From positions 1 through 58,725 of the forward strand of contig NZ_MWQE01000013.1 of assembly GCF_002210285.1 (NCBI RefSeq): a stretch of DNA of 58,725 nucleotides, read 5' to 3'. Position 1 is the stretch's first letter. Each line of letters starts with the position of its first letter. The notes under the pieces are model-generated. The model had not been told where the DNA came from, ran no database searches, and saw only the letters and a program-made list of their open reading frames with translations. The position numbers and the translations under genes are program-made. The stretch is from Fibrobacter sp. UWR2 (GTDB lineage: Bacteria; Fibrobacterota; Fibrobacteria; Fibrobacterales; Fibrobacteraceae). Shown piece by piece: positions 24,470-32,451 of the stretch.

Positions 24470-24545
24470 TTTGCGGATCTTCGCCGCGATCCTGCATCGT
24501 AGCCCTCGCAATTCTGCGTCGTGACCCTCGCGATTTTATATCGTC

Positions 24546-24570
24546 ACCCTCGCGAAGGCGAGGGTCTTTT
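24546..24570 (+). terminator. intrinsic terminator of purM
   Basis: ACCCTCGC-GAAG-GCGAGGGT with CTTTT after it. The 60 bases before it hold two imperfect copies of the left arm (CCCTCGCAATT, CCCTCGCGATT) spaced about 28 nt, as if the arm had been tandemly duplicated. Confidence 0.75.
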
Positions 24571-24634
24571 CGTATGTCGTTCGCGCAATATTTTGCGTAA
24601 ATCTGTGAGTTCTAACACGTTCGGGCACAGTTTG

Positions 24635-24652
24635 GGAACATTATAATGTTCC
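24635..24652. promoter_or_regulatory. 18-bp perfect palindrome upstream of GH45 genes
   Basis: GGAACATTATAATGTTCC is a perfect 18-bp palindrome 70 nt before the first GH45 start and about 40 nt upstream of a TATATTTTT -10-like box (24689-24697). The position suits an activator or a repressor controlling the cellulase operon. It does not match a consensus I know. Confidence 0.55.
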
Positions 24653-24721
24653 AAATAACTTTTTTCTGTGCGTAAGCCGTACCATGAATATATTTTTAAG
24701 GTCGTATAAATAAGGAGTTTT

Positions 24722-26068
24722 ATGAAAAACCGTTTTACGAAGTTTATGATTGCTGCGGGCGCGATGGCGCTCATTTGCGCTTGTGGCGACGATCCGTCGT
24801 CTCCGAATAACCCGCAGCCCGGTGCCTCTAGCGCCGTGATCGACCCGAATTCCAGTGCGGTCGTTCCTGGTTCCAGCACCGGCATCGACCCGAACTCCAG
24901 CGCGGCAGTTCCTGGTTCCAGTGCCGTCGTTCCGGGCTCCAGCGAGACCGTCCCCGGTTCCAGTACCGTCGTTCCGGGCTCCAGCGCGGTAGCCCCTGGT
25001 TCTAGTGCCGTTGTTCCTGGCTCCAGCGAGACTGTTCCGGTCAGCAGCTCCAGCGATGTTCCCCGCGACGAGAACGGCTTCCCGACTCTTGAATCTTACG
25101 GCCCGCCTCCCGAGGCCTACACCAAGGACATTCTGAGCAATGGAAAGACCGGCTGGAGCAGCCGCTACTGGGATGCCTGCAAGCCGCACTGTTCCTGGCT
25201 CAGCAGCGTCGATACCACTAGCGAAGCAGCCTACCAGGCTGGCGGTACCGTTGCCCGTAACTGCAATATCCACGACGTCGAAGTCCCGGCGTTTACGCTC
25301 GGCCATGCGGTACAGCAGTACTGGATGGGTTACGAGGGTACGAACAGCGCCTGCGTCAACAACAATGCCGGCGGCACCTACACCTGCACCGATATGGCTC
25401 CTATCCAGGTGAACGAGAATCTTTCTTACGGCTATGTCGCTGCTCCGGGCGCACAGTTCGGTGGCGGATGTGGCAAGTGCTTCCACCTGCAGTTTAACGG
25501 TGGCAACCATGCGAACGATGTGAAGGCCACACACAAGGCGCTCAAGGGCAAGCACATGATCGTGATGGCATCCAACATCGGTTACGACGTGGAAGCCGGC
25601 CAGTACGACATGCTGGTGCCGGGCGGTGGCGTGGGTGCGTTCAACGCGCTCTCTACGCAGATTGGCGTGCCTGCTAGCGGTCTCGGTGCAAACGGTGGCG
25701 GATTCCTCACCGAATGCCAGCAGAGCCTCGGCTGGGACAACACTGTGGAAGCCTACCAGCAGTGCGTGCTCGATAAGTGCGACCAGGTGTTCAAGGATTG
25801 GCCGAACCTTTTGCGCGGCTGCCGCTGGTATGCCGAATGGTACATGGCCGCCGACAACCCGACTTACAACTGGGAAGAAGTTGAATGCCCGCAGTACCTG
25901 GTGGACCACTACACGACGACCTTCAATACGACTTTGGAAAACCGTTGGCGTTGGAAGGACGACTGGTCCGATTACAAGAAGGGTGATGTGCTCGATACAG
26001 TTTATTGCTGGAAGGATGGCGAAAACCCGAACGACCCGAACGGCAGGGGCGCCGGCTGCGCTCCGTAA
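24722..26068 (+). CDS. GH45 endoglucanase lipoprotein
   Basis: A 448-residue cellulase. Residues 1-21 are a lipoprotein signal (ALICAC; Cys21 lipidated). Residues 22-115 are a repetitive VVPGSS/PNSS linker with about nine PGSS units. The catalytic GH45 domain follows: SSRYWDACKPHCSW (nucleophile-side Asp of YWD), RNCNIHDVEVP, CGKCFHLQFNG, QYDMLVPGGGVGAF (the second catalytic Asp in YDM), LLRGCRWYAEWYMAADNPTYNWEEVECPQYL. It cleaves beta-1,4-glucan internally by inversion and would sit on the cell surface. It is followed 9 nt later by a paralogue. The strong AAGGAG ribosome site supports the start. Confidence 0.9.
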   Translation: MKNRFTKFMIAAGAMALICACGDDPSSPNNPQPGASSAVIDPNSSAVVPGSSTGIDPNSSAAVPGSSAVVPGSSETVPGSSTVVPGSSAVAPGSSAVVPGSSETVPVSSSSDVPRDENGFPTLESYGPPPEAYTKDILSNGKTGWSSRYWDACKPHCSWLSSVDTTSEAAYQAGGTVARNCNIHDVEVPAFTLGHAVQQYWMGYEGTNSACVNNNAGGTYTCTDMAPIQVNENLSYGYVAAPGAQFGGGCGKCFHLQFNGGNHANDVKATHKALKGKHMIVMASNIGYDVEAGQYDMLVPGGGVGAFNALSTQIGVPASGLGANGGGFLTECQQSLGWDNTVEAYQQCVLDKCDQVFKDWPNLLRGCRWYAEWYMAADNPTYNWEEVECPQYLVDHYTTTFNTTLENRWRWKDDWSDYKKGDVLDTVYCWKDGENPNDPNGRGAGCAP

Positions 26069-26077
26069 CGAGGTCTT

Positions 26078-27487
26078 ATGAAACGTAAGTTGTTCAAGAC
26101 GATAGTTGCGGCCGGTGCGGTCGCCATGATATGCGCCTGCAGTGACGATCCGTCGTCTCCGGATAATCAGCAGCCTGGCCTTTCGAGTGCGGTGATTGAC
26201 CCGACATCCAGTGCGGCAGTCAACCCGAACTCCAGTGCAGTTGTTCCCGGCTCGAGCGCTGCGGTGAACCCTGGTTCTTCGACGAATCCGGTTGACCCGA
26301 CATCTAGCACGGCAGTGGAACCGACTTCTAGCGGCTCCGTTGTTCCGGGTTCCAGCGCCAGCATCGACCCGAACTCCAGCGAGACAGTCCCTGTCAGCAG
26401 TTCCGGCGCGGTCCCGCTCGACGATAACGGATTCCCGACGATTGAATCTTACGGCCCGCCTCCGGCCGAATACACCAAGGACATTAGCGCTACGGCCCCG
26501 CGTGGCTGGAATACGCGTTACTGGGACGCCTGCAAGCCGCACTGCTCCTGGCTTAAGGAAAGCGATAACGATAAGACTCGCGCAGACATATCTTCTAACG
26601 AGGCTTATCAATCCACCTTTGGCACGGCGCGTAACTGCAACATCCACGATGTGGAAGTCCCCACCTTTACTTTGGGAAACGTAACAAAGTCCTGGTTCGG
26701 TTACGAAGGTACCAGAAGCGCCTGTGGCGACGAAAAAGAAAAGGGCGTGTTCACCTGTACCGACATGGCTCCTATTGCCGTGAACGACACTCTTGCTTAC
26801 GCATACGTTGCTGGCACCGCCGACAGCAGGTGCGGCAAGTGTTATCACTTGCAGTACGATGGCCATTTCAAGGATGAGTTCGAGCAGAACCCGCCCAAGG
26901 CGACCCATAAGGCCCTTAAGGGTAAGCACCTGGTGGTGATGGCCTCTAACATCGGTAACGATGTGGCTGGCGGTAACGCTAACTTGCCTGCAGGCCAGTT
27001 CGACTTGATGGTGCCGGGTGGCGGCGTGGGCGCCTTTGACGCTCTCTCTACCCAGGTGAACAAGGGCGCCGGTTTTAACTGGGGCGCTGGTTTTGGCGGG
27101 TTCCTTACGGAATGCCAGAAAAACACGAACTGCGGTACCGAAGGCTCCCTGGAATGTTACCAGACTTGCGTCAAGGATATGTGCGATGCCGCTTTTGCTG
27201 ATGGTGGCCTGCCGAACCTGTTGCGCGGTTGCTACTGGTTTGCCGACTGGTATATGGCTGCTGACAATCCGACTTACTACATCGAAGAAGTGGAATGCCC
27301 GCAGTACCTGATTGACCATTACTCGAGCCGAATCAACACCACAAACGAAACCAACATCAAGAAGGTGACGGACTGGTCTACGTTCAAGGAAGGCGACGTG
27401 CTCGACACGCTCCATTGCTGGAAGGCGGGCGAAGCTCCCCCGGAAAACGGCTGGACGAACCCGAGCGCCGGTTGCTTGAACGAGTAA
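26078..27487 (+). CDS. GH45 endoglucanase lipoprotein, paralogue
   Basis: A 469-residue tandem paralogue of the preceding gene with the same plan: lipoprotein signal (AMICAC), Ser/Pro linker with mixed PGSS, PTSS and PNSS units (22-110), then GH45: NTRYWDACKPHCSW, RNCNIHDVEVPTF, CGKCYHLQYDG, QFDLMVPGGGVGAF, LLRGCYWFADWYMAADNPTYYIEEVECPQYL. Both catalytic Asp positions are kept. Loops near residues 165 (SDNDKTRAD) and 285 differ from the first copy, so substrate preference may differ. The pair is one operon that ends at a strong bidirectional terminator. Confidence 0.9.
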   Translation: MKRKLFKTIVAAGAVAMICACSDDPSSPDNQQPGLSSAVIDPTSSAAVNPNSSAVVPGSSAAVNPGSSTNPVDPTSSTAVEPTSSGSVVPGSSASIDPNSSETVPVSSSGAVPLDDNGFPTIESYGPPPAEYTKDISATAPRGWNTRYWDACKPHCSWLKESDNDKTRADISSNEAYQSTFGTARNCNIHDVEVPTFTLGNVTKSWFGYEGTRSACGDEKEKGVFTCTDMAPIAVNDTLAYAYVAGTADSRCGKCYHLQYDGHFKDEFEQNPPKATHKALKGKHLVVMASNIGNDVAGGNANLPAGQFDLMVPGGGVGAFDALSTQVNKGAGFNWGAGFGGFLTECQKNTNCGTEGSLECYQTCVKDMCDAAFADGGLPNLLRGCYWFADWYMAADNPTYYIEEVECPQYLIDHYSSRINTTNETNIKKVTDWSTFKEGDVLDTLHCWKAGEAPPENGWTNPSAGCLNE

Positions 27488-27513
27488 GCTTGAAAAATTC
27501 TGGATGCGTAAAG

Positions 27514-27543
27514 AAAGGGTCCGCCGTTACCGGCGGGCCCTTT
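27514..27543. terminator. bidirectional terminator
   Basis: AAAGGGTCCGCCG-TTAC-CGGCGGGCCCTTT, a 13-bp stem with one wobble. It lies between converging genes (GH45 and the CE1 esterase), with A-rich and T-rich flanks so that it works both ways. Confidence 0.85.
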
Positions 27544-27565
27544 GGGTTGGTTATGGAGGAACTCT

Positions 27566-29083
27566 TTAGAACTGCTCGAAGAACTCGTGGACCGCTTCGG
27601 GTACCCAGGTGCTTTCCCAGTTCCAGCCGACGCCCATATTGCCGGTGTCGTGTGCGGTCCACTGGTGGTCTCCCGGCCAGCTGCACCACTTGACGGGGAA
27701 GCGTTCGTCAACGTTCTTGAAGTCGTAGCACACGTGCCCCGTGTTGCCCTGGATTTCTTCGGGCTTCTCGCTGCTGGCATCGGTAAAGTCGCCGTTCGCA
27801 TCGGCCTTGCCGTTACGCTTGAGGATACGCGGGAGGGCGCTGGTCTTGGCGCGGTTGTAGTCGCAGCGACCGTCGTTCTTGCCGTGCACGTTCATCCAGG
27901 CAATGGGCAGGTTCTTCATGTTGTCGCCTTCGGGGAGCCAGATGTTGTAATCGGCCACGGCGTAGGTCGCCGCCGCACGCACGCGGCTCTGCATGTCTTG
28001 CATCAGCGAGTAGCTGAACATGGCGCCGAAACTGAAACCCGTAATGAACACGCGGCTTGTGTCGATGCAGTAGTTCTCGTTCAGGGTTGTAAGCGTCTGG
28101 GCGAAGAAGTCGTGGTCGCCCTGGCCCTTGGTCCAAAGGCCACCGATTGCGTCGAGCGATACAAAAATATAGTCGCCGTTCTTGTCGAGCACCTGCTGGC
28201 CGTAGTACGGGGTCGGATGGTCATAGTCCGGATTGTGGTGCACAAAGTCTTCACCGCGGCTGCCGTAGCAGTGCAGGGCGAACAATACCTTGTGCGGTTT
28301 CTTGTTGTCGTAGTTCTTGGGCAAAGTGATGAAGTAGTCGCGCGTGTCGCTACCTACCCTAATCTGGAACTGGTCGCCGTTTTCGACGCTCTTGACCTTC
28401 TGCAACTTGGAGTTGCTGCCGCAGCCCTTACTCGGGGTCGGGTCGTTGCCGATTGCATAGCCGAACTTGAACTGGGGTGCGGTCTTTACGAGCTTCACGT
28501 CGAGCGTGGTGTCGAGCGTGCCGAGCGGTACCGTGAGCGTGTCATAGCCATCGGCCACGAAACGGATGGCTTCGCCCTGCTGGATTTCCTTAAGGAGAGC
28601 GCCCTGCGTGCTGAAACTGCTGGTGTAGTTGCCCTCGGTGGCGAACTTGAAGTTCTGCATTGCGCTGCCTACGCGCACCTGCGCAAAATAGGTGCCGCGG
28701 GCCTTGATGGCACGGTTCAGGTCGAACATGCCGGAGCCCTGCAGGGTCTTGCTGAATACCCGGTTGCCGAGCGCGTTGAAAATCGTCACGTGTACCGGCG
28801 AGGAGGAACTCTGCGAGTAGGTGAGCACGCCGTTGTCCACGCTCAGGTAGCCCACGGTGTTCCTTGTGGCGTGAATACCGATGGCTTCGTCTTCGTGGAT
28901 GGTGAATTTACCCTGGTTGTCGGTAGTGGTGGACTTGCCCTCTTTGAGGAGGCTTACCGAGGCCCCTTCGAGTGCCTTGCCGTCGCTATCGGATACGCTG
29001 CCCGTGATGGTGTAGGCGGAAGCCAGCCCGCTGAGAGCCAGAAGGCATGCAGCTGCTGTAAAATGGGTGGCATTGATACTCAT
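27566..29083 (-). CDS. secreted CE1-type feruloyl/acetyl-xylan esterase
   Basis: A 505-residue secreted esterase. The start is MSINATHF, with AAAGGAG 5 nt upstream. The signal peptide ends at SGLASA. Residues 24-90 are a carboxypeptidase-regulatory-like beta-sandwich (ITGSVSDSDGKALEGASVSL, TTDNQGKFTI). A second beta-rich region (to about 220) includes VHVTIFNALGNRVFSKTLQG, reminiscent of C-terminal sorting domains but placed internally. The catalytic alpha/beta-hydrolase domain has FALHCYGSRGEDF, the nucleophile elbow FITGFSFGAMFSYSL (Ser of GFSFG), WMNVHGKNDGRC (Asp) and WPGDHQWTAHD (His). CE1/FaeB-type enzymes release ferulate or acetate from xylan, consistent with the cellulases next door. 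Confidence 0.85.
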   Translation of the reverse strand: MSINATHFTAAACLLALSGLASAYTITGSVSDSDGKALEGASVSLLKEGKSTTTDNQGKFTIHEDEAIGIHATRNTVGYLSVDNGVLTYSQSSSSPVHVTIFNALGNRVFSKTLQGSGMFDLNRAIKARGTYFAQVRVGSAMQNFKFATEGNYTSSFSTQGALLKEIQQGEAIRFVADGYDTLTVPLGTLDTTLDVKLVKTAPQFKFGYAIGNDPTPSKGCGSNSKLQKVKSVENGDQFQIRVGSDTRDYFITLPKNYDNKKPHKVLFALHCYGSRGEDFVHHNPDYDHPTPYYGQQVLDKNGDYIFVSLDAIGGLWTKGQGDHDFFAQTLTTLNENYCIDTSRVFITGFSFGAMFSYSLMQDMQSRVRAAATYAVADYNIWLPEGDNMKNLPIAWMNVHGKNDGRCDYNRAKTSALPRILKRNGKADANGDFTDASSEKPEEIQGNTGHVCYDFKNVDERFPVKWCSWPGDHQWTAHDTGNMGVGWNWESTWVPEAVHEFFEQF

Positions 29084-29220
29084 CTGAACTCCTTTTTTCC
29101 CAAAGACATATCTGACCATTTATTAATCTAATATGCCGTGGGGGCAAAAACATAGGCTGCGCATGCATGCCTATGGATGAGTTGTCAATAAAAAGAAGTT
29201 TACGGAAAGAATAGGCTATT

Positions 29221-29652
29221 TTAGCCAAATTTGGCCATTTTTAATGCTTCGACGACCTTCACGTCGGCGGGGAGCCAGTTTACGCTGTGCAGTTCCGCGC
29301 GGGTGAGCCAGCGGGCCGCCTCGTGTTCCAGGAGTTCCGGCGTTTTCCCGCCCGCGATGGCGCAGTAAAAGCAATGCATGGTCAGGTGGAAAGCCGGGTA
29401 GTCGTGCTCCACGGTGCATATAAATTCGCCCACGTTTACGTCGATGGCGAGTTCTTCCCTGAGTTCGCGGGCCAGCGCCTGCTGCGGCGTTTCGCCGGGC
29501 TCCATTTTGCCGCCCGGGAATTCCCAGCCGTCTTTGTAGTCGCCGTAGCCCCGCTGTGTGGCGTAATACCGAACACCTGGCGTGCGAGGCACAGCCGGAT
29601 TCCCGAAAGGATCCGCGCAAATGATGCCTGCTACGACCTCGATACGTTTCAT
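29221..29652 (-). CDS. Nudix hydrolase, MutT-like
   Basis: A 143-residue Nudix protein, probably an (oxidised) nucleoside-triphosphate pyrophosphatase. The Nudix box is complete: GGKMEPGETPQQALARELREEL followed by AIDV, with the REEL glutamates that bind metal (written here in two parts). MKRIEVVAGIICADPFGN at the start and the end WLTRAELHSVNWLPAD are MutT-like. The ATG at 29652 is chosen because the longer frame enters the promoter region of the divergent peroxidase gene. Substrate is not certain. Confidence 0.85.
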   Translation of the reverse strand: MKRIEVVAGIICADPFGNPAVPRTPGVRYYATQRGYGDYKDGWEFPGGKMEPGETPQQALARELREELAIDVNVGEFICTVEHDYPAFHLTMHCFYCAIAGGKTPELLEHEAARWLTRAELHSVNWLPADVKVVEALKMAKFG

Positions 29653-29750
29653 GCGTGCAAAAATAAAAAACGCCATTTTGGACGAAGTGAAGAAACCAGC
29701 GGAAACAGGCGGCAAATCGCAAGAAAAATCATTTTTTTTGCGTCCCCCTA

Positions 29751-29794
29751 TTGACTTTCGGCAATAAATTTTATAAAATTGAATTGTATACAAT
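29751..29794 (+). promoter_or_regulatory. promoter with MarR/OhrR-type operator
   Basis: TTGACT (29751-29756) and TAAAAT (29774-29779) are spaced by 17 nt, a good sigma-70-like promoter. Immediately downstream ATTGTATACAAT (29783-29794) is a perfect 12-bp palindrome within TTGAATTGTATACAATCAA. It resembles OhrR-type operators (TACAATT/AATTGTA half-sites) and covers the transcription start, as expected for autorepression by the OhrR-type gene in this operon. Confidence 0.6.
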
Positions 29795-29866
29795 CAAACG
29801 CGATAAAACACGGCGAAAACCAATAAACCAATAAACCGCCGACACCCCCAAAAACGGAGGCTCATC

Positions 29867-30412
29867 ATGGCAAACATCTACGATTTCACGCTCACCGACG
29901 GCAAGGGCAACCCGGTCCCGCTCGCAAATTTCAAGGGCAAGGTGATGCTCATCGTGAACACCGCGACCGGCTGCGGATTTACCCCGCACTACAAGCCTAT
30001 CGAGCAGATGTACTCCGACTTCCACGACAAGGGTTTCGAGGTCATCGACATTCCCTGCAACCAGTTCAAGGGCCAGACCCCCGGCACCGACGATGAAATC
30101 CACGAATTCTGCACGCTCAACTACGGCACCGAATTCCCGCAGATGAAAAAGTCCGACGTGAACGGCCCCGACGCTCTCCCGCTCTACACCTACCTGAAAT
30201 CCCAGAAAGGTTTCGAAGGCTTCGGTTTTGGCGTGAAGGCCGCCGCCATGGCGCTTTTGCTCAAGAGCATCGACAAGGACTACAAGAATAATCCCGACAT
30301 CAAGTGGAACTTCACCAAGTTCGTCGTGGACCGCGAAGGCAACGTTGTCGCGCGTTTCGAACCCACCGCCGACATGGGCGACGTGCGCGCCTGTGTAGAA
30401 AAGTTGCTCTAG
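29867..30412 (+). CDS. glutathione-peroxidase-family thiol peroxidase
   Basis: A 181-residue cytoplasmic peroxidase of the GPx/BtuE family, reducing hydroperoxides. The peroxidatic Cys is C36 in VNTATGCGFTPHY; the Gln and Trp of the classical tetrad correspond to FKGQTPGTDDEI and IKWNFTKFVVDREG. There is no selenocysteine codon. It is slightly longer than the usual 160 residues because of an insertion (AAAMALLLKSIDKDY near 130). AACGGAGG precedes the ATG. It is the first gene of an operon with the OhrR-type repressor 8 nt downstream. Confidence 0.9.
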   Translation: MANIYDFTLTDGKGNPVPLANFKGKVMLIVNTATGCGFTPHYKPIEQMYSDFHDKGFEVIDIPCNQFKGQTPGTDDEIHEFCTLNYGTEFPQMKKSDVNGPDALPLYTYLKSQKGFEGFGFGVKAAAMALLLKSIDKDYKNNPDIKWNFTKFVVDREGNVVARFEPTADMGDVRACVEKLL

Positions 30413-30420
30413 GAGCTGCC

Positions 30421-30852
30421 ATGAACTGCCCCCAGCTAAAACTCGAAAACCAGCTGTGCTTTCCGCTGTATGCCGCGTCCAAGGAAATCACGCGCCGCTA
30501 CGTCCCGTACCTGGAACCGCTCGACCTCACGTACACGCAGTACATAGTGATGCTCGTGCTCTGGGAAGAAAAAAAGTGCAACGTCTCGGAACTCGGCAAA
30601 AAGCTGTTTCTCGATTCTGGGACGCTCACCCCGCTTTTGAAAAAGCTCGAAGCCAAGGGCTACATCCAGCGCACCCGTGAACAAAGCGACGAGCGCTGCC
30701 TTTCCGTAAGCCTCACCGCCGAAGGCGAATCGCTCAAGCGCAAGGCCGCAAGCGTCCCCAAGTCCATGGCCAGCTGCGTGAACCTCTCCGATGCCGAAGC
30801 CAAGACGCTTTACACCCTGCTGTACAAGGTTTTGGAAGGGTTTGGGGGGTAA
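30421..30852 (+). CDS. OhrR-type MarR repressor
   Basis: A 143-residue MarR-family regulator of the organic-peroxide-sensing OhrR branch. LENQLCFPLYAASKEITRRY contains the reactive Cys (C13), and the two Tyr residues that hydrogen-bond to it in OhrR are present downstream (LDLTYTQYIVMLVL). The winged helix is VSELGKKLFLDSGTLTPLLKKLEAKGYIQRTR followed by DERCLSVSLT (described in parts). AGGAG lies 6 nt before the ATG. It presumably represses its own operon through the palindrome at 29783-29794 until oxidised. Confidence 0.9.
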   Translation: MNCPQLKLENQLCFPLYAASKEITRRYVPYLEPLDLTYTQYIVMLVLWEEKKCNVSELGKKLFLDSGTLTPLLKKLEAKGYIQRTREQSDERCLSVSLTAEGESLKRKAASVPKSMASCVNLSDAEAKTLYTLLYKVLEGFGG

Positions 30853-30858
30853 ACATAA

Positions 30859-32205
30859 TCAAAATTCAATCTTATCTAGAACAATCTGTTCTGAATCTTT
30901 CTGCAAGAACATGACCATGTAGGTGGGCAGATATGTCACCTTCCCTTTTTGGGAGACGTTGCAGTTTGCAAAGACGAAGCCTTCCTGCATTTGGTATTCG
31001 GAATTCGCAAGACAGTTGTTCATGGCGGAATGAATTGTGTAATCCTTGCCGCTCTTCACTTCGATAGGCGATGCGCGGTTGTTGTATTCGATTACAAAAT
31101 CAAGCTCGCCCAGGCGGTTTGAATTGTAGTAGTAAAGCAGGAATCCTTTTGAATAGAGTTCCTGCGCAATGGCGTTCTCGTAGATTCCGCCCGCATTCAG
31201 GTTCTGATTTTTTGTCAGCAACATGGACTTCGTATTCATTCCGTATTCCGAAGTGAGCATGCCGACATCCGCAAAATAAAGCTTAAACAAACTGCTTTTT
31301 TCGTTCAACTTGAGCGGAATCCTTGGCTCGGTGCTGTTGAAAACAGAAAGTGCGACGCCAGCGTTTTTTAACCAGAGAAACGTGCTTTGTACACGTTCAA
31401 AATGGAGCCCTTTTTTCAGGTCCGTCACAATGTACCGGCGGTTCTGTTTCAGAAGTTCCGCAGGAATCAGTTCGTAAGCGTTTGTCAATAACAGGCGCTT
31501 GTCTTCTGTTTCGTATTGGGTAAAGTCGAGCTTGTACTGACTCAGGATGTCGCGATGGATCCGCATGACATCGTTCAGGTTGCTGTTGTCCGCAAAGTTG
31601 CTCACGGCCTCCGGCATGCCGCCCACGATAAGGTAGCGCGTGAACAGGTCCAGCATTTTCTGGTTTACCGCGTCCATGACAGGCGTCCGGTTTTCGAAGG
31701 ACGAGCGCAAACTAGAAATGATGTTGTCATCGATGTTCGTGATTTGCAGGAATTCTTCGAAATCCAGCGGGAACATTTCCACTGTAGTCATGTAGCCCAC
31801 AGGCGCAGAATCGAGATTTGTCAGCTCCACTCCAAGGAGCGACCCGCTCAAGACATACCGGAAACTCCCTTCTTCCACAAGGAACTTGATTTTGGTAATC
31901 ATCTCCTTGTATTTCTGGACTTCGTCAATGAAAATGATTGTCTTGCCTTTTTCCAGTTTCTGCGTGCTCAGGGCCGAAAAACCCAGAACAAGATCGTCGA
32001 CAGTTTGCGCTGCGGCAAGAACATCTACCGCGGCAGGGGTTTCGATGAGGTTTATCTCAAAGAAATCCGCATGTTCTGCTGTCAGTACGCGCCTGATGGC
32101 GTGGGTTTTCCCCACCTGGCGGGCACCTTTTACGAGCAAGGCCTTTTTTGGGCTGTTTTTGAGCCATTCCCGAATGAGTTTTTCGCTCTTGCGCTTCAAG
32201 TCCAT
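30859..32205 (-). CDS. AAA ATPase with DUF4143 domain
   Basis: A 448-residue protein of the common AAA_14/DUF4143 family. Walker A is LLVKGARQVGKTHAIR (residues 24-39) and Walker B is KTIIFIDEVQKYKEM (near 97). The C-terminal DUF4143 part ends with a PD-(D/E)xK-like strand (GELDFVIEYNNRASPIEVKSG, residues near 395-415), suggesting a nuclease-like fold. Function is unsettled; members are often in variable genome regions. The MDLKRKSEK start is chosen. It is the first gene of the accessory zone and ends 6 nt from the OhrR gene, convergent. Confidence 0.8.
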   Translation of the reverse strand: MDLKRKSEKLIREWLKNSPKKALLVKGARQVGKTHAIRRVLTAEHADFFEINLIETPAAVDVLAAAQTVDDLVLGFSALSTQKLEKGKTIIFIDEVQKYKEMITKIKFLVEEGSFRYVLSGSLLGVELTNLDSAPVGYMTTVEMFPLDFEEFLQITNIDDNIISSLRSSFENRTPVMDAVNQKMLDLFTRYLIVGGMPEAVSNFADNSNLNDVMRIHRDILSQYKLDFTQYETEDKRLLLTNAYELIPAELLKQNRRYIVTDLKKGLHFERVQSTFLWLKNAGVALSVFNSTEPRIPLKLNEKSSLFKLYFADVGMLTSEYGMNTKSMLLTKNQNLNAGGIYENAIAQELYSKGFLLYYYNSNRLGELDFVIEYNNRASPIEVKSGKDYTIHSAMNNCLANSEYQMQEGFVFANCNVSQKGKVTYLPTYMVMFLQKDSEQIVLDKIEF

Positions 32206-32239
32206 CAAAAACCTCGTTTTTGGCCTGTTTTTTACCATT

Positions 32240-32328
32240 CTGTCAAAAATACAATAAAAATATATAACTTTTTGTCAAAAATACAAGTGTTTTTTAACAG
32301 ATTTTGTCAAAAATAAGTTCGTTTTGAA
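32240..32328. repeat. three direct repeats TTGTCAAAAATA
   Basis: (C/T)TGTCAAAAATA(CAA) occurs at 32240-32254, 32272-32286 and 32314-32326. Read on the minus strand, each repeat is TATTTTTGACA and so supplies a TTGACA-like -35 element upstream of the DUF4143 gene start at 32205. They could be alternative promoters or binding sites for one regulator. Confidence 0.5.
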
Positions 32329-32359
32329 CCGGTCACAATTTGTGAACAGTTGCCTTGAG

Positions 32360-32444
32360 TTGTCAAGTAATCCTTGACAAGTCCTCTAAAATTTCGAGGA
32401 GTTGTCGCAAAATTTGCGACAACTGTCCCCCTGAATTCGAGGGG
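32360..32444. repeat. cluster of inverted repeats
   Basis: Four hairpins in 85 bp: TTGTCAAG/CTTGACAA (32360-32380), CCTC/GAGG (32383-32400), AGTTGTCGCAAA-A-TTTGCGACAACT (32400-32424, 12-bp perfect arms), and CCCC/GGGG around GAATTC (32428-32444). They lie just after the stop of the RhuM-PLD gene (minus strand), and some may act as its terminators; the 12-bp one is unusually perfect. Confidence 0.6.
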
Positions 32445-32451
32445 TTTAAAT

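Noticed and set aside
22640-24511. 623-codon minus-strand ORF opposite the sensor and purM genes
   Set aside because: It spans two recognised genes on the other strand and has no domain.
24641-27415. 924-codon minus-strand ORF opposite the GH45 genes
   Set aside because: Antisense of two lipoproteins with repetitive linkers; Arg/Thr-rich low-complexity product.
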